Positions 26,693 to 38,700 of a DNA stretch of 64,000 bases are shown piece after piece. Positions within the stretch are counted from its first letter, which is position 1; each line of letters opens with the position of its first letter. The translations under genes and the position numbers were made by a program. The notes under the pieces were generated by a model. The model searched no databases, was not told the origin of the DNA, and saw nothing but the letters and a program-made list of their open reading frames with translations. This DNA comes from Streptomyces sp. NBC_01750 (GTDB lineage Bacteria > Actinomycetota > Actinomycetes > Streptomycetales > Streptomycetaceae): positions 6,760,001 through 6,824,000 of the forward strand of contig NZ_CP109137.1 in NCBI RefSeq assembly GCF_035918095.1. The letters are read 5' to 3'.

Positions 26693-27035
26693 GCCATGCC
26701 TTTCGGGTGGTGCGGAGCTGGCCGAGCGGCCACTCCGGGCGGAGATCGAGGGAACCTGTCCGGGCCCGACCCGTCCGTCTGGATCGCATCCGTCTCGGTC
26801 ACGTCCACCTGAGCATCGGGTTCGCCGATGAGGCTAGAACCCCTTGGCGCCGCCGCGGCTGGGGTGCCGGGCGTCTTAGGGGGCCGAGTCCGCCGATCTG
26901 GGGTCGGGTCTGCTGGCGCGGTGTTCGGGTCGGATGGCTGAATGACCCGGGCCGGGATCGATTCGTCCGTCCCCGCGTCCTCGCGCTGGACCCGCCCGGT
27001 GATGCAGCTACCGAAGCAGACGATTGGACGAACGA
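26693..27035. promoter_or_regulatory. Divergent promoter region (methyltransferase / TIM-barrel gene)
   Basis: A 343-bp gap between divergent genes, with no credible ORF. It contains CTTAGGGGGCC at 26875-26885, matching one arm of the palindrome upstream of the VinJ-like gene. It probably holds the promoter for the plus-strand PKS operon as well as for the methyltransferase. Confidence 0.45.
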
Positions 27036-27893
27036 GTGGATCTTCTGCGGAGCCGCCGGCTCTTCTTCGCCCACCACCACCTGACCGGGGCGCCCTGGGG
27101 GCAGCCCGCCGCGTACCCGTTCCCCGAGCGGGCCGCCGCTGTGGCCGGCGTGGGCTCGACGGGAATCGGCTTCGACGCCCAGGAACTCACCGAGTTGGTC
27201 GCCACACACTCCGCCGACTGGGTCCGCGGTGTGCTTGACGAGAACGGCCTGCAGATAGGCGAACTCGAAGTACTGACCTGGTGGTGGGGTACGCCCGACG
27301 ACGCCGACGCCTCACGGCCGATGGAGCAGCCGATGTTCGCGCTGGCCGACGAGTTCGGGATCGCCAGGCTCAAGGCTTCCGCGGTCTTCCTGCAACTGTC
27401 GGACCGGCCGCCGCTGGAGGTACTGGCCGAGCGGTTCGGCGCCCTGTGCGACCGGGCGGCCGAGCACGGACTGCGCATCGCCCTGGAACCGGTCGCCGCC
27501 TTCCCCAACTTCAGCTACGCCGACGCGGCGCAGGTCGTACTCGACGCCGACCGGACCAACGGCGGCATCGAGATCGACGCCTGGCACTTCTTCCGGGACC
27601 CGACCGGCTTCGCCGCCCTGGACCGGCTGGACGGAGCGCACATCAGCGGACTGGAACTGTGCGACGGCGTTGCAGAGCCGCAGGTTTCCCTGATGGAGGA
27701 CTCCGCGGACGGCCGGCTGCTGCCCGGTAAGGGCAGCTTCGACCTGCCCCGGCTGCTGCGCGAGGTCGAGCGCCGGCAGCCCGACGTCGACCTGTCGGTG
27801 GAGGTGCTGTCCGCATCGCTGCGAGCGCTTTCCCCGGCGGAGAACGCCAAGCACACCCTGGCCGCCGTGGACGCGCTGCTCGACAGGCGCTGA
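27036..27893 (+). CDS. Xylose-isomerase-like TIM-barrel protein, function unknown
   Basis: About 285 residues of the sugar phosphate isomerase/epimerase (AP endonuclease 2) superfamily. Signs are LRIALEPVAAF near residue 150 with the metal-ligand Glu, GGIEIDAWHFF near 177, and HISGLELCDG near 202, followed by a C-terminal SVEVLS strand whose Glu is a usual last ligand. These proteins isomerise or epimerise sugars or keto-acids with a divalent metal. The role here is unclear; it could act on a sugar or precursor of a decoration. I prefer GTG 27036, which starts just before the first conserved strand and has GGACGA upstream; an in-frame TTG at 27024 is possible. It is 45 bp upstream of a PKS gene and is probably the first gene of that operon. 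Confidence 0.75.
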   Translation: MDLLRSRRLFFAHHHLTGAPWGQPAAYPFPERAAAVAGVGSTGIGFDAQELTELVATHSADWVRGVLDENGLQIGELEVLTWWWGTPDDADASRPMEQPMFALADEFGIARLKASAVFLQLSDRPPLEVLAERFGALCDRAAEHGLRIALEPVAAFPNFSYADAAQVVLDADRTNGGIEIDAWHFFRDPTGFAALDRLDGAHISGLELCDGVAEPQVSLMEDSADGRLLPGKGSFDLPRLLREVERRQPDVDLSVEVLSASLRALSPAENAKHTLAAVDALLDRR

Positions 27894-27938
27894 GCGGCTC
27901 CCGGCCCGGTCCCCCAGCACCCAGTCAGGACGGCTTCC

Positions 27939-30900
27939 GTGACCCAGGCATCCCAGCCCCAGCAGGACGACAAGCTTCGCGACTACCTGAAGCGGGCGAC
28001 CGCCGAACTGCAGAGCACACGGCGTCAGCTGAACACGTTGAAGAACGCGGCGCGCGAGCCGATCGCGATCGTCGGCATGTCCTGCCGGTTCCCCGGCGAC
28101 GTGGCCACGCCCGACGAGCTGTGGCGACTGGTTGCCGACGAGGTCGACGCGATCAGTGCGTTCCCGACCAACCGTGGCTGGGATCTCGACGCCCTCTACG
28201 ATCCCGAGCCGGGCGTCGAGGGCAAGTCCTACACACGCGCGGGCGGATTCCTGCACGACGCGGACCAGTTCGACGCCGACTTCTTCGCGCTCAGCCCGCG
28301 CGAGGCGATCGAGTCCGATGTTCAGCAGCGGCTGCTGCTCGAACTGGCCTGGGAGGCCTTCGAGGCAGCGGGCATCGATCCCACCTCGGTCCGCGGCAGC
28401 CGCACGGGCGTCTTCGCCGGGCTGGTCTACCACGACTACCCGGGCAACGCGAACATGGGCTCCATCGCCTCCGGCCGGGTGTCGTACTCCTTCGGGCTGG
28501 AGGGGCCGGCGGTGACGGTGGATACGGCGTGTTCGTCGTCGTTGGTGGCTATGCACTTGGCGGCACAGGCTCTGCGTTCGGGGGAGTGCTCGCTGGCGCT
28601 GGCCGGCGGCGTGAACGTCATGTCCGCTCCCGACGCTTTTGTGGAGTTCAGCCGGCAGCGTGGGTTGTCGGTGGATGGTCGGTGCAAGGCGTTCGCGGAG
28701 GGGGCGGACGGTACGGGTTGGGGTGAGGGTGCGGGGCTGTTGTTGCTGGAGCGGTTGTCGGATGCGCGGCGGTTGGGGCATCCGGTGCTGGCGGTGGTGC
28801 GGGGCAGTGCGGTCAATCAGGATGGTGCGTCGAATGGGTTGACGGCGCCGAATGGTCCGTCGCAGCAGCGGGTGATCCGGCAGGCACTGGCCAATGCGGG
28901 TCTGTCCGCTGCCGATGTGGATGTGGTCGAGGCCCATGGGACGGGTACTCGGTTGGGCGATCCGATTGAGGCGCAGGCGTTGTTGGCGACGTATGGGCAG
29001 GGGCGTGCGGGTGAGCCGTTGTATCTGGGTTCGGTGAAGTCGAATCTGGGGCATACGCAGGCGGCTGCGGGTGTGGCGGGTGTGATCAAGTTGGTGGAGG
29101 CGATGCGGCATGGTGTGATGCCGGCGTCGTTGCATGTGGATGCGCCGTCGTCGCAGGTGGACTGGTCGGCGGGTGCGGTGTCGCTGTTGACGGATGCCCG
29201 TACGTGGCCGGTGGTGGGGCGGCCGCGGCGGGCGGCGGTGTCCTCGTTCGGCATCAGCGGAACCAACGCCCACGTGATCATCGAACAACCCCCGGCTGTC
29301 GACGACTTGCCCACGTCCGAGGGTCAGCCTGTGCCCGCGCTGGAGGATTCCGCCGGGCCGGATGCTGTTGCCGTGGTGGTGTCGGCGCGGTCTGCGGAGG
29401 CGTTGGTGGAGTCTGCGGGGCGGTTGGCGTCCTGGTGGGAGCAGCGTGCGGATGTGGGTGTGGGGGAGGTGGCGTCGGCGCTGGTTCGTGGGCGGGCGGG
29501 GCTGGAGCACCGGGCGGTGGTGATCGCGTCCAGCCGGGAGGAGGCGATTGATGCCCTGTCGTCGTTCGCGTCCGCAGTTCCGGGTTCGTCGTCGTTGGCG
29601 TCCGGTGGCACGGGGTCTTCGGTGTCCGCAGGTCCGGGTGCGGTGGTGGGGCGGGTGGTGTCGGGGCGTACGGGGTGGTTGTTTACGGGGCAGGGTTCGC
29701 AGTGGCTGGGTATGGGCCGTGAACTGCATGCCTGTAATCCGGTGTTTGCGGCGGGGTTTGATGAGGCGTGTGCGGCGGTGGATGTGCATCTGGAGCGGCC
29801 TCTGCGGGAGGTGGTGTGGGGCGATGATCCTGCGGGGGTGGATGCCACGGTGTTCACTCAGGCGGGTCTGTTTGTGGTGCAGGCCGGTCTGGTTGCGGTG
29901 TTGCGGCATTGGGGTGTGGTGCCGGATGTGGTGGTGGGGCATTCGGTGGGGGAGATTTCCGCGGCTTGGGCTGCGGGGGTGTTGAGTCTGGAGGATGCGG
30001 CGCGGCTGGTGGTGGCGCGTGGGTCGTTGATGCAGGCTCTGCCTTCCGGTGGCGGGATGCTCGCCCTGGCCTGTGAGGTTGACCGGGCCGGGGAGTTGAC
30101 CGCAGGTCTGGGGGTGGATGTGGCGGCGGTCAACGGCCCCGCCGCGATCGTGGTCTCCGGTGCTGTGCCGGACCTGGAGACGGTCGCTGCCCGGGCCGAG
30201 GAGCATGGGATTCGTAGTAGTTGGTTGCCGGTGTCGCATGCGTTTCATTCGCGGTTGATGGAGCCGATGCTGGAGCGGTTCGCCGGGGTTGCCGCTTCCC
30301 TCACGTTCCGGGAGCCGTCGGTTCCTGTCGTTTCGAATGTGACGGGTGGGCTGGTGTCCGGGGAGTTGACGGATCCGTCGTACTGGGTGCGGCATGTGCG
30401 GGAGCCGGTGCGGTTCGCCGATGGTCTGGCCACGGTGCGCGGGTTGGGGGTGTCGCGGCTGGTGGAGGTGGGTCCGGAGGCGGTACTGACCGCTCTGGCC
30501 CGCCAGAGCCTCGACGAGACCGACACGGTCACGTTCGCGCCGTTGATGCGCCGCCCCAAAAACGGCACCACCGCGCACACCACCCTCCTCACCGCCGCCG
30601 CACACCTCCACGTCTCGGGTGTGCCCGTCGACTGGCACCTGCCCGCCCCCGCCCCCGCACGCCATCTGGACCTGCCCACCTACCCCTTCCAACGCCGGCG
30701 GTACTGGGCCGACGCGCCGACGCCCCCGCTGCACGCCGAGGACCGTGCGCGGCAGCTCCTCGACGAGTGGCGCTACGAGGTCGGTTGGGAGCCGTCGACC
30801 ACGACCGGGCCCGCGACCCTGACCGGCGACTGGTGGCTGCTCGTCCCGGCCGGCAGCGATGACGTGGTGGGCTACAGCGTCTTCGCCGGCATGGCACGGT

Positions 30901-32723
30901 CCGATGCCCGGCCGACCGTCATCGACGTACCGGAAGCCGACCGAGACGACATCGCCGGATTGCTCCGCGCGAAGCTGGCCGACGGACCGGCGCCGGCGGG
31001 CATCGTGTCCCTGCTCGGCGGTGAGCGCCGCCCCGGGGACTCGCCCGCCGCAACGCATGGTCTGCTTGCCACCATCGCCGCCGTCCAAGCCGTCCTGGAC
31101 GTCGAACTCGGCACACGGCTCTGGTGTGTCACGACCGGCGCGGTCGCCGTCGCCGACCCGGGTGAGGTCACCGCCGCGGACCAGGCGGCGCTCTGGGGCG
31201 TGGCCGTCGGCACGGCGCTCGACCACCCCGACATCTGGGGCGGGATAGTCGACCTCTCTGCCACATTCGGCGAGGCCGACGTCGACGCGCTCTGCGGAGT
31301 GCTCGCCGACGGCACCGAGGACCAGGTCGCCGTCCGGGACGGAACGGCCCACGGCCGCCGCCTGCGGCACGCCTGTATCGAGGACCCGATCGCATCGATG
31401 TGGCGGCCGCGCGGCACCGTCCTGGTCACCGGCGGCACCGGTGGTGTCGGCAGTGAGGTCGCCCGGTGGCTCGCCGACAACGGTGCCGAGCACATAGTGC
31501 TGGCCAGCCGCCGCGGTGGCTCGTCGCCCGAGGCCGCGGCGCTGGCCGCTGAACTCACCGAGGCGGGCACACCGGTCACCCTGGCCGCCTGCGACGCCGC
31601 CGACGCAAACGCCCTGCGCCGGCTGATCGACGATATCCCCGCCGACCTGCCGCTGACCGGTGTGGTCCACGCCGCCGGGCAGTCGCAGCGGCTGGCTCCC
31701 CTGACGGAGCTGTCGGCCGAGGAGTTCACCGATGTGATCCGGGCCAAGGTGGCCGGCGCGCTGGCGCTGGACGAGGCCGTCGGTGACCGTCCGCTCGATG
31801 CGTTCGTGGTCTTCTCCTCGGGCGCCGCGGTGTGGGGCAGTGTCAATCAGACCGCCTACAGCGCGGGCAACGCGTTCCTGGACGGCTTCGTCCAGGAACG
31901 GCGCCACCGCGGCCGGCCGGCCACCGCGATGGCCTGGGGGCCGCTCGACACCGGCATGCTCGACGCCGAGGCCGAGGAGTACATGCGCCGCATAGGCGCA
32001 CCGCCCATGGTGACCGCGACCGCGCTGCGAACGCTGCGTCACGCCGGCGGCGTGGCCCCCACGCACCAGGTGGTGGCCGACTTCGACTGGGCGCGGTTCG
32101 CGCCCACGTTCACGCTCTCCCGTCCGCGCCCGTTGCTCGACGCCCTGCCCGAGGTGAGCGCCGCGCTCGGTGGCTCGGCCGCCGACGAAAGCAGTACCTC
32201 CGAGCTGGCCCGCACACTCGCCGCACTGCCGCCTGCGGGCCAGCTGCATGCCCTGCTGGACATGGTGCGTACGCAGGTGGCGACTGTTCTCGCCTACTCC
32301 GACCCGTCCACGCTCAACCTCGACCGGCCCTTCGCCGACCTCGGCTTCGACTCGGTCACGGCCGTCGAGCTGCGCGGTGGGCTGGGCAGAGCCACTGGCC
32401 TCTCGCTGCCCAGCACTCTCGCCTTCGACTTCGCCAGCCCCGCCGCCCTGGCCGAGCACCTGCGCTCGAAGCTCTGCCCCGATCCGGCCGAGCAGGCCGC
32501 CGCGATGCTCGACGAGCACCTGGCCGGGCTGGAGCGGGCGATCGAGACGATGGCGCCTAACGACCTCGCGACGTCCGGCGCTGCGGCGAGGCTGCAGTCC
32601 GTGCTCACACGGCTCAGCAGTCCCACCGAAGGCGGTGAGCTGGCCGGCCGGCTGGAGTCGGCCAGCGCGGATGACGTCTTCGACTTCATCGACAGTCAGC
32701 TCGGTCTCGGCGCGAGCAACTGA
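27939..32723 (+). CDS. Modular PKS, one module: KS-AT-KR-ACP
   Basis: 1,594 residues. The N-terminus is a short coiled-coil docking helix ([15 protein letters not shown]). The KS spans ~40-457 with Cys198 in DTACSSS. The AT spans ~573-875 with Ser669 in GHSVGE and HAFH at 767-770, the malonyl-CoA signature. There is no DH. The KR spans ~1158-1365 with TGGTGGVG and Tyr1307; it lacks LDD and has the A-type Trp ([12 protein letters not shown]), so an L-configured hydroxyl is predicted to remain. ACP Ser1472 is in LGFDSVTAV. The C-terminal tail ends [17 protein letters not shown], a class 1 docking domain that fits the [10 protein letters not shown] head of the next gene. GTG 27939 has AGGA 8 nt upstream. 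The KS C-terminal half and AT are nearly identical to those of the other plus-strand PKSs. Confidence 0.95.
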   Translation: MTQASQPQQDDKLRDYLKRATAELQSTRRQLNTLKNAAREPIAIVGMSCRFPGDVATPDELWRLVADEVDAISAFPTNRGWDLDALYDPEPGVEGKSYTRAGGFLHDADQFDADFFALSPREAIESDVQQRLLLELAWEAFEAAGIDPTSVRGSRTGVFAGLVYHDYPGNANMGSIASGRVSYSFGLEGPAVTVDTACSSSLVAMHLAAQALRSGECSLALAGGVNVMSAPDAFVEFSRQRGLSVDGRCKAFAEGADGTGWGEGAGLLLLERLSDARRLGHPVLAVVRGSAVNQDGASNGLTAPNGPSQQRVIRQALANAGLSAADVDVVEAHGTGTRLGDPIEAQALLATYGQGRAGEPLYLGSVKSNLGHTQAAAGVAGVIKLVEAMRHGVMPASLHVDAPSSQVDWSAGAVSLLTDARTWPVVGRPRRAAVSSFGISGTNAHVIIEQPPAVDDLPTSEGQPVPALEDSAGPDAVAVVVSARSAEALVESAGRLASWWEQRADVGVGEVASALVRGRAGLEHRAVVIASSREEAIDALSSFASAVPGSSSLASGGTGSSVSAGPGAVVGRVVSGRTGWLFTGQGSQWLGMGRELHACNPVFAAGFDEACAAVDVHLERPLREVVWGDDPAGVDATVFTQAGLFVVQAGLVAVLRHWGVVPDVVVGHSVGEISAAWAAGVLSLEDAARLVVARGSLMQALPSGGGMLALACEVDRAGELTAGLGVDVAAVNGPAAIVVSGAVPDLETVAARAEEHGIRSSWLPVSHAFHSRLMEPMLERFAGVAASLTFREPSVPVVSNVTGGLVSGELTDPSYWVRHVREPVRFADGLATVRGLGVSRLVEVGPEAVLTALARQSLDETDTVTFAPLMRRPKNGTTAHTTLLTAAAHLHVSGVPVDWHLPAPAPARHLDLPTYPFQRRRYWADAPTPPLHAEDRARQLLDEWRYEVGWEPSTTTGPATLTGDWWLLVPAGSDDVVGYSVFAGMARSDARPTVIDVPEADRDDIAGLLRAKLADGPAPAGIVSLLGGERRPGDSPAATHGLLATIAAVQAVLDVELGTRLWCVTTGAVAVADPGEVTAADQAALWGVAVGTALDHPDIWGGIVDLSATFGEADVDALCGVLADGTEDQVAVRDGTAHGRRLRHACIEDPIASMWRPRGTVLVTGGTGGVGSEVARWLADNGAEHIVLASRRGGSSPEAAALAAELTEAGTPVTLAACDAADANALRRLIDDIPADLPLTGVVHAAGQSQRLAPLTELSAEEFTDVIRAKVAGALALDEAVGDRPLDAFVVFSSGAAVWGSVNQTAYSAGNAFLDGFVQERRHRGRPATAMAWGPLDTGMLDAEAEEYMRRIGAPPMVTATALRTLRHAGGVAPTHQVVADFDWARFAPTFTLSRPRPLLDALPEVSAALGGSAADESSTSELARTLAALPPAGQLHALLDMVRTQVATVLAYSDPSTLNLDRPFADLGFDSVTAVELRGGLGRATGLSLPSTLAFDFASPAALAEHLRSKLCPDPAEQAAAMLDEHLAGLERAIETMAPNDLATSGAAARLQSVLTRLSSPTEGGELAGRLESASADDVFDFIDSQLGLGASN
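28502..30711 (+). repeat. Homogenised KS-AT block shared by seven plus-strand modules
   Basis: From the KS active site (GGGGCCGGCGGTGACGGTGG) to the end of the AT linker, sequence is nearly identical to blocks starting near 33341, 38500, 43964, 49109, 56400 and 61471, with small exchanged segments. For example, [10 protein letters not shown] alternates with [10 protein letters not shown], and AAWAAG with AALAAG. These blocks use many G- and T-ending codons (TTG, CAT, GAT, GGT), unlike the C-ending codons of adjacent DH, KR and ACP regions. That points to repeated gene conversion. Confidence 0.8.
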
Positions 32724-32744
32724 CCCAAGGAAGCGGCGGAACCG

Positions 32745-35700
32745 ATGTCCACTGACGACAAGCTCCTCGACTACCTCAAGCGGGTCACGGCCGACCTCGC
32801 CCGGACCCGGCAGCGCCTGGCCGAGGTCGAGCTCCGGGAGCAGGAGCCCATCGCCATCGTCGCGATGAGCTGCCGGTACCCCGGCTCGGTGAACTCAGCC
32901 GACGATCTGTGGCGCTTGGTACGCGACGGCGTCGACGCGACATCGGACTTCCCGAACGACCGCGGCTGGCAGGTTCGGGTGGAGGAGCCCGCAGACCCGG
33001 CGGACTCCTCCACCGGAAGCAGCTACGTCACCCGGGGCGGCTTTGTCTCCGACGCCACGCTGTTCGAGCCGGGCTTCTTCGACATATCGCCGCGCGAGGC
33101 GGTCGCGATGGACCCGCAGCAGCGGCTGTTGCTGGAGACGGCGTGGGAAGCCTTCGAACTCGCCGGAATAGACGTCCACACGATGAAGGGCGAGCGGGTC
33201 GGCACCTTTGTCGGCTCCGGTCTCCAGGACTACGGCTACTTGCTCGAGAGCGCACCCGAACTGGCGCAGACCTACCAGGCGACGTCGACCGCCGCGTCTG
33301 TGCTGGCCGGGCGGGTCGCGTACACCTTCGGGCTGGAGGGGCCGGCGGTGACGGTGGATACGGCGTGTTCGTCGTCGTTGGTGGCTATGCATCTGGCGGC
33401 ACAGGCTCTGCGTTCGGGGGAGTGCTCGCTGGCGCTGGCCGGCGGCGTCATGATCATGTCGACGGCCGGGGCGTTCGTCGGTTTCAGCAAGCAGGGCGGA
33501 CTGGCTTCGGATGGTCGGTGCAAGGCGTTCGCGGAGGGGGCGGACGGTACGGGTTGGGGTGAGGGTGCGGGGCTGTTGTTGCTGGAGCGGTTGTCGGATG
33601 CGCGGCGGTTGGGGCATCCGGTGCTGGCGGTGGTGCGGGGCAGTGCGGTCAATCAGGATGGTGCGTCGAATGGGTTGACGGCGCCGAATGGTCCGTCGCA
33701 GCAGCGGGTGATCCGGCAGGCACTGGCCAATGCGGGTCTGTCCGCTGCCGATGTGGATGTGGTCGAGGCCCATGGGACGGGTACTCGGTTGGGCGATCCG
33801 ATTGAGGCGCAGGCGTTGTTGGCGACGTATGGGCAGGGGCGTGCGGGTGAGCCGCTGTATTTGGGTTCGGTGAAGTCGAATCTGGGGCATACGCAGGCGG
33901 CTGCGGGTGTGGCGGGTGTGATCAAGTTGGTGGAGGCGATGCGGCATGGTGTGATGCCGGCGTCGTTGCATGTGGATGCGCCGTCGTCGCAGGTGGACTG
34001 GTCGGCGGGTGCGGTGTCGCTGCTGACCGAGGCGAGGGATTGGCCGGTGGTGGGGCGGCCGCGGCGGGCGGCGGTGTCGTCGTTCGGTATCAGCGGGACC
34101 AACGCTCACGTGATTGTGGAACAGGCCCCGGCTGTCGACGACTTGACCACGTCCGAGGACCCGGACTCCCCCATGGAGGATTCCGCCGGGCCGGAGGCTG
34201 TTGCCGGGAGTGCGTTGGTGGTGTCGGCGCGGTCTGCGGAGGCGTTGGCTGAGTCTGCGGGGCGGTTGGCGTCCTGGTGGGCTGGGCGTGCGGATGTGGG
34301 TGTGGGGGAGGTGGCGTCGGCGCTGGTTCGTGGGCGGGCGGGGCTGGAGCACCGGGCGGTGGTGATCGCGTCCAGCCGGGAGGAGGCGATTGATGCCCTG
34401 TCGTCGTTGGCGTCCGGTGGCACGGGGTCTTCGGTGTCCGCAGGTCCGGGTGCGGTGGTGGGGCGGGTGGTGTCGGGGCGTACGGGGTGGTTGTTTACGG
34501 GGCAGGGTTCGCAGTGGCTGGGTATGGGCCGTGAGCTGCACGGGTCGGATCCGGTGTTTGCGGCGGGGTTTGATGAGGCGTGTGCGGCGGTGGACGTGCA
34601 TCTGGAGCGGCCTCTGTGTGAGGTGGTGTGGGGGGATGATCCGGCGGGGGTGGATGCCACGGTGTTCACTCAGGCGGGTCTGTTTGTGGTGCAGGCCGGT
34701 CTGGTTGCGGTGTTGCGGCATTGGGGTGTGGTGCCGGATGTGGTGGTGGGGCATTCGGTGGGGGAGATTTCCGCGGCTTGGGCTGCGGGGGTGTTGAGTC
34801 TGGAGGATGCGGCGCGGTTGGTGGTGGCGCGGGGGTCGTTGATGCAGGCTCTGCCTGCCGGTGGCGGGATGCTCGCCCTGGCCGCAAATCCTCAGACGGC
34901 CGGGGAGTTGACCGCGGGTCTGGGGGTGGATGTGGCGGCGGTCAACGGCCCCGCCGCGATCGTCGTGTCCGGTGCTGTGCGGGAGCTGGAGACGGTCGCT
35001 GCCCGCGCCCAGGAGCATGGGGTGCGTAGTAGTTGGTTGCCGGTGTCGCATGCGTTTCATTCGCGGTTGATGGAGCCGATGCTGGAGCGGTTCGCCGGGG
35101 TTGCCGCTTCCCTCGCGTTCCGGGAGCCGTCGGTTCCTGTCGTTTCGAATGTGACGGGTGGGCTGGTGTCCGGGGAGTTGACGGATCCGGGGTACTGGGT
35201 GCGGCATGTGCGGGAGCCGGTGCGGTTCGCGGATGGTCTGGCCACGGTGCGCGGGTTGGGGGTGTCGCGGCTGGTGGAGGTGGGTCCGGAGGCGGTACTG
35301 ACCGCCCTGGCCCGCCAGAGCCTCGACGAAACCGACACGGTCACGTTCGCGCCGTTGATGCGCCGCCCCAAAAACGGCACCACCGCGCACACCACCCTCC
35401 TCACCGCCGCCGCACACCTCCACGCCTCCGGCCTGCCCGTCGACTGGCACCTCCCCGCCCCCACCCCGGGACGCCATCTGGACCTGCCCACCTACCCCTT
35501 CCAACGCCGGCGCTACTGGGTCGAGCCCACCGTCTCGTCCACCGACGTCGGCGCGGCCGGCCTCGACGTGACCCAACACCCCTTGCTGGGTGCGGCCGTC
35601 ACCGTTGCCGACACCGGCGGCGCCCTGCTCACCGGACGGCTGTCCGTCGATACGCAGCCCTGGCTCGCCGACCACCGCGTCGGCGACGAGGTGTTCTTCC

Positions 35701-38700
35701 CGGGCACGGGCATGCTCGAACTCGTGGTGCGCGCGGGTGACCAGGTCGGCTGCCGACGGGTCGAGGAGCTGACGCTGCACGCCCCGCTCGTGCTGCCCGA
35801 GCCGGGCGCCGTCCAGGTCCAGGTCACCGTCGGACCCGCCGACGAGCACGGCCTCCACCCAGTCGGCGTCTACTCGAGCTCCACGGCGTCGGATGCTCCC
35901 GAGCAGTGGGTGCGGCATGCAAGTGGCACCCTTTCCGCCGCCGCCTCACAGCCGACGGAATCGAACGACACCGAGTGGCCGCCCTCAGGGGCTCAGAGCA
36001 TCGACATCGACGCGCTGTATCCCGACCTCGCCGAGTCCGGACTGCGGTACGGCCCGGTGTTCCAGGGCTTGCGCCGGGCCTGGCGACTCGACGACGAAGT
36101 GTTCGCCGACGTGGCCCTGGCGGATGCGCAGGCAGGTGCACGCTTCGGCCTGCACCCCGCCGTGCTCGACGCGGCGCTGCACGCCGTTGCGCTCTCGTCG
36201 GCGAACGGCGGCGCGGCAGCGCTGCCCTTCAGCTGGTCCGGCTTCGAGCTGCAAAGCAGCGGGGCCGCCGCGCTCCGGGTGCGGATCAGGCCCCTCGCCG
36301 CCAATGAGGTCGCGCTGCGCATAACCGACCAGACCGGTCATCCGGTGGCAAGCGTCGACTCCCTTGCCCTGCGCCCGCTGGCGGGCCTCGATCAGCAGCC
36401 CGACGGGACGCCGCCTCTCTATCAACTGACCTGGGTTCCGGTGGCGACGCCGCCCGAGCCGCTGGCCGTTCAGGAGTGGGATGCACTCGACCCGGCGGCT
36501 ACGCCGACGGGGGTCGTGGTGCTGCGTACGAGCCGCGATGCCGAGGACGTCGTCACGGATGTCCATGCCCGCACCGCCCGCGTCCTCACCGTTCTCCAGC
36601 AGTTCCTGTCTGACCCTCGCCTGGCCGGGGCCAGCCTGTTAGTGGCGACCCAGGGCGCGGTCCCCGCTGCGGGGGAGACGGTTTCCGACCTGGCGGGCGC
36701 CGCGGTCTGGGGTCTGGTCCGCTCGGCGCAGTCGGAGAACCCGGACCGCTTCATCCTGATCGACACCGGCACCGACACCGAAGTCGACGCTGACATCGAC
36801 ATAGACGCTCTTGGGCTGGCCGCCGCCGCCGACGAGCCGCAACTCGCCCTGCGTGACGGGCGCTTGTTCGCCGCCCGGCTCGCCGCTCTCCCCGTCCCGG
36901 CCGAGACGTCGCCCGCCTTCGCCGAGCACGGAACGACGCTGGTGACCGGCGCCTTCGGCGCGCTGGGCCGACGCGTCTCCCGGCACCTGGTGAGCAAGCA
37001 CGGCGTACGCCGACTGTTGCTGGTCGGCCGCCGCGGCGCGCAGACTCCGGGCGCGACCGAGCTGCTCGACGAACTCGTCGGGCTGGGCGCAGAGGTCACT
37101 GCCACCGCGTGCGACCTCTCCGACCGGGACGAGGTGGCGCACCTGCTGGCCGGAGTCCCGGCCAACGCGCCGCTGACCGCGGTCGTGCACGCGGCCGGCG
37201 TGCTGGACGACGGTGTCATCCCCTCCCTGACGCCGGAGCGACTGGACACGGTGCTGGCCGCCAAGGCCGACGCAGCCCTTCACTTGCACGAACTCACCAG
37301 CAACGCCGACCTGTCGGCGTTCGTACTGTTCTCCTCCGCATCCGGCCTGCTCGGCGCACCGGGCCAGGGCAACTACGCGGCGGCGAACACACTGCTCGAC
37401 GCGCTTGCCGAGACCCGGCGCTCACAGGGGCTGCCCGGGATCTCACTCGCCTGGGGCATGTGGGCGGTCGCCGACGGCATGGCCGACTCGGATGAACCGG
37501 TCTCCTCCGGCGGGCTGCTCGGCCACACCGCGGAGCAGGGCCTGGCCATGCTCGATGCCGCGCTGCGGTGCGACCGGGCTCTCGTCGTTCCCCTCCGGCT
37601 CGGCCTGGCCGAACTGCGCCGCGAACCGGAGTCGCTGCCTGCGATGTTCCGTACTCTGGCGCCCGTTCGACGCCGCCGCTCCGGGACCGGTCACCCGGCC
37701 GGGGCGTCGGCCCTCCGTCAGCTGTTGCGGGACGTCCCAGAGGCCGAGTGGGAGCAGACCCTGCTGACGCTGGTCCGCCGCGAGGCCGCGGCCGTGCTGG
37801 AGTACCCGGACCTCGCCGCCGTCGAGGCGACCAAGGCGTTCCGGGACATGGGTTTCGACTCTCTGGCGGGTGTCGAACTGCGGAACCGGATCAACGCCGC
37901 CACCGGCCTGCGGCTGCCGGCCACCCTGGTCTTCGACCACCCCGAGCCGGCGGTCCTGGCCCGCTTTCTGCGGGAGGAGGCTGTGGGATCGGCCGCTGCC
38001 GCTCCGTCCGTCGTGCGCCGGACGAGTACCGCTGAGGACGACGAGCCGATCGTCATCGTGTCGATGGCCTGCCGGTTCCCGGGCGGGGTGTCGTCGCCGG
38101 AGGATCTGTGGCGGCTGGTCGCCGAGGGACGCGATGCTGTGTCGCCGTTCCCGACCAACCGCGGCTGGGACATCGCCCAGCTGGTCGACCCGAGCCGGAC
38201 GGTGCCGGACACCTCCTACGTCGACAACGGCGGCTTCCTGTACGACGCCGACCTCTTCGACGGCGACTTCTTCGGGATCAGCCCCAACGAAGCCCTGATC
38301 ATGGACCCGCAGCAGCGTCTGTTGCTGGAGGCGTCCTGGGAGGCGTTCGAGCGGGCCGGAATCGATCCCGGGACGCTGAAGGGCAGTCGTACGGGTGTCT
38401 TCGCGGGCGTGATGTATCACGACTACCCCCACAACGCCGCGACCGGTGCCATCGCCTCCGGTCGGCTCTCCTACGTCTTCGGGCTCGAGGGCCCGTCGAT
38501 GACGGTGGATACGGCGTGTTCGTCGTCGCTGGTGGCGCTGCACCTGGCGGCGCAGGCGTTGCGTTCCGGGGAGTGCTCGCTGGCGCTTGCCGGCGGCGTC
38601 ACGGTGATGTCGACGCCGGAGACGTTTGTGGAGTTCAGCCGGCAGCGTGGGCTGTCGGCGGACGGCCGGTGCAAGGCGTTCGCGGAGGCGGCGGACGGGA

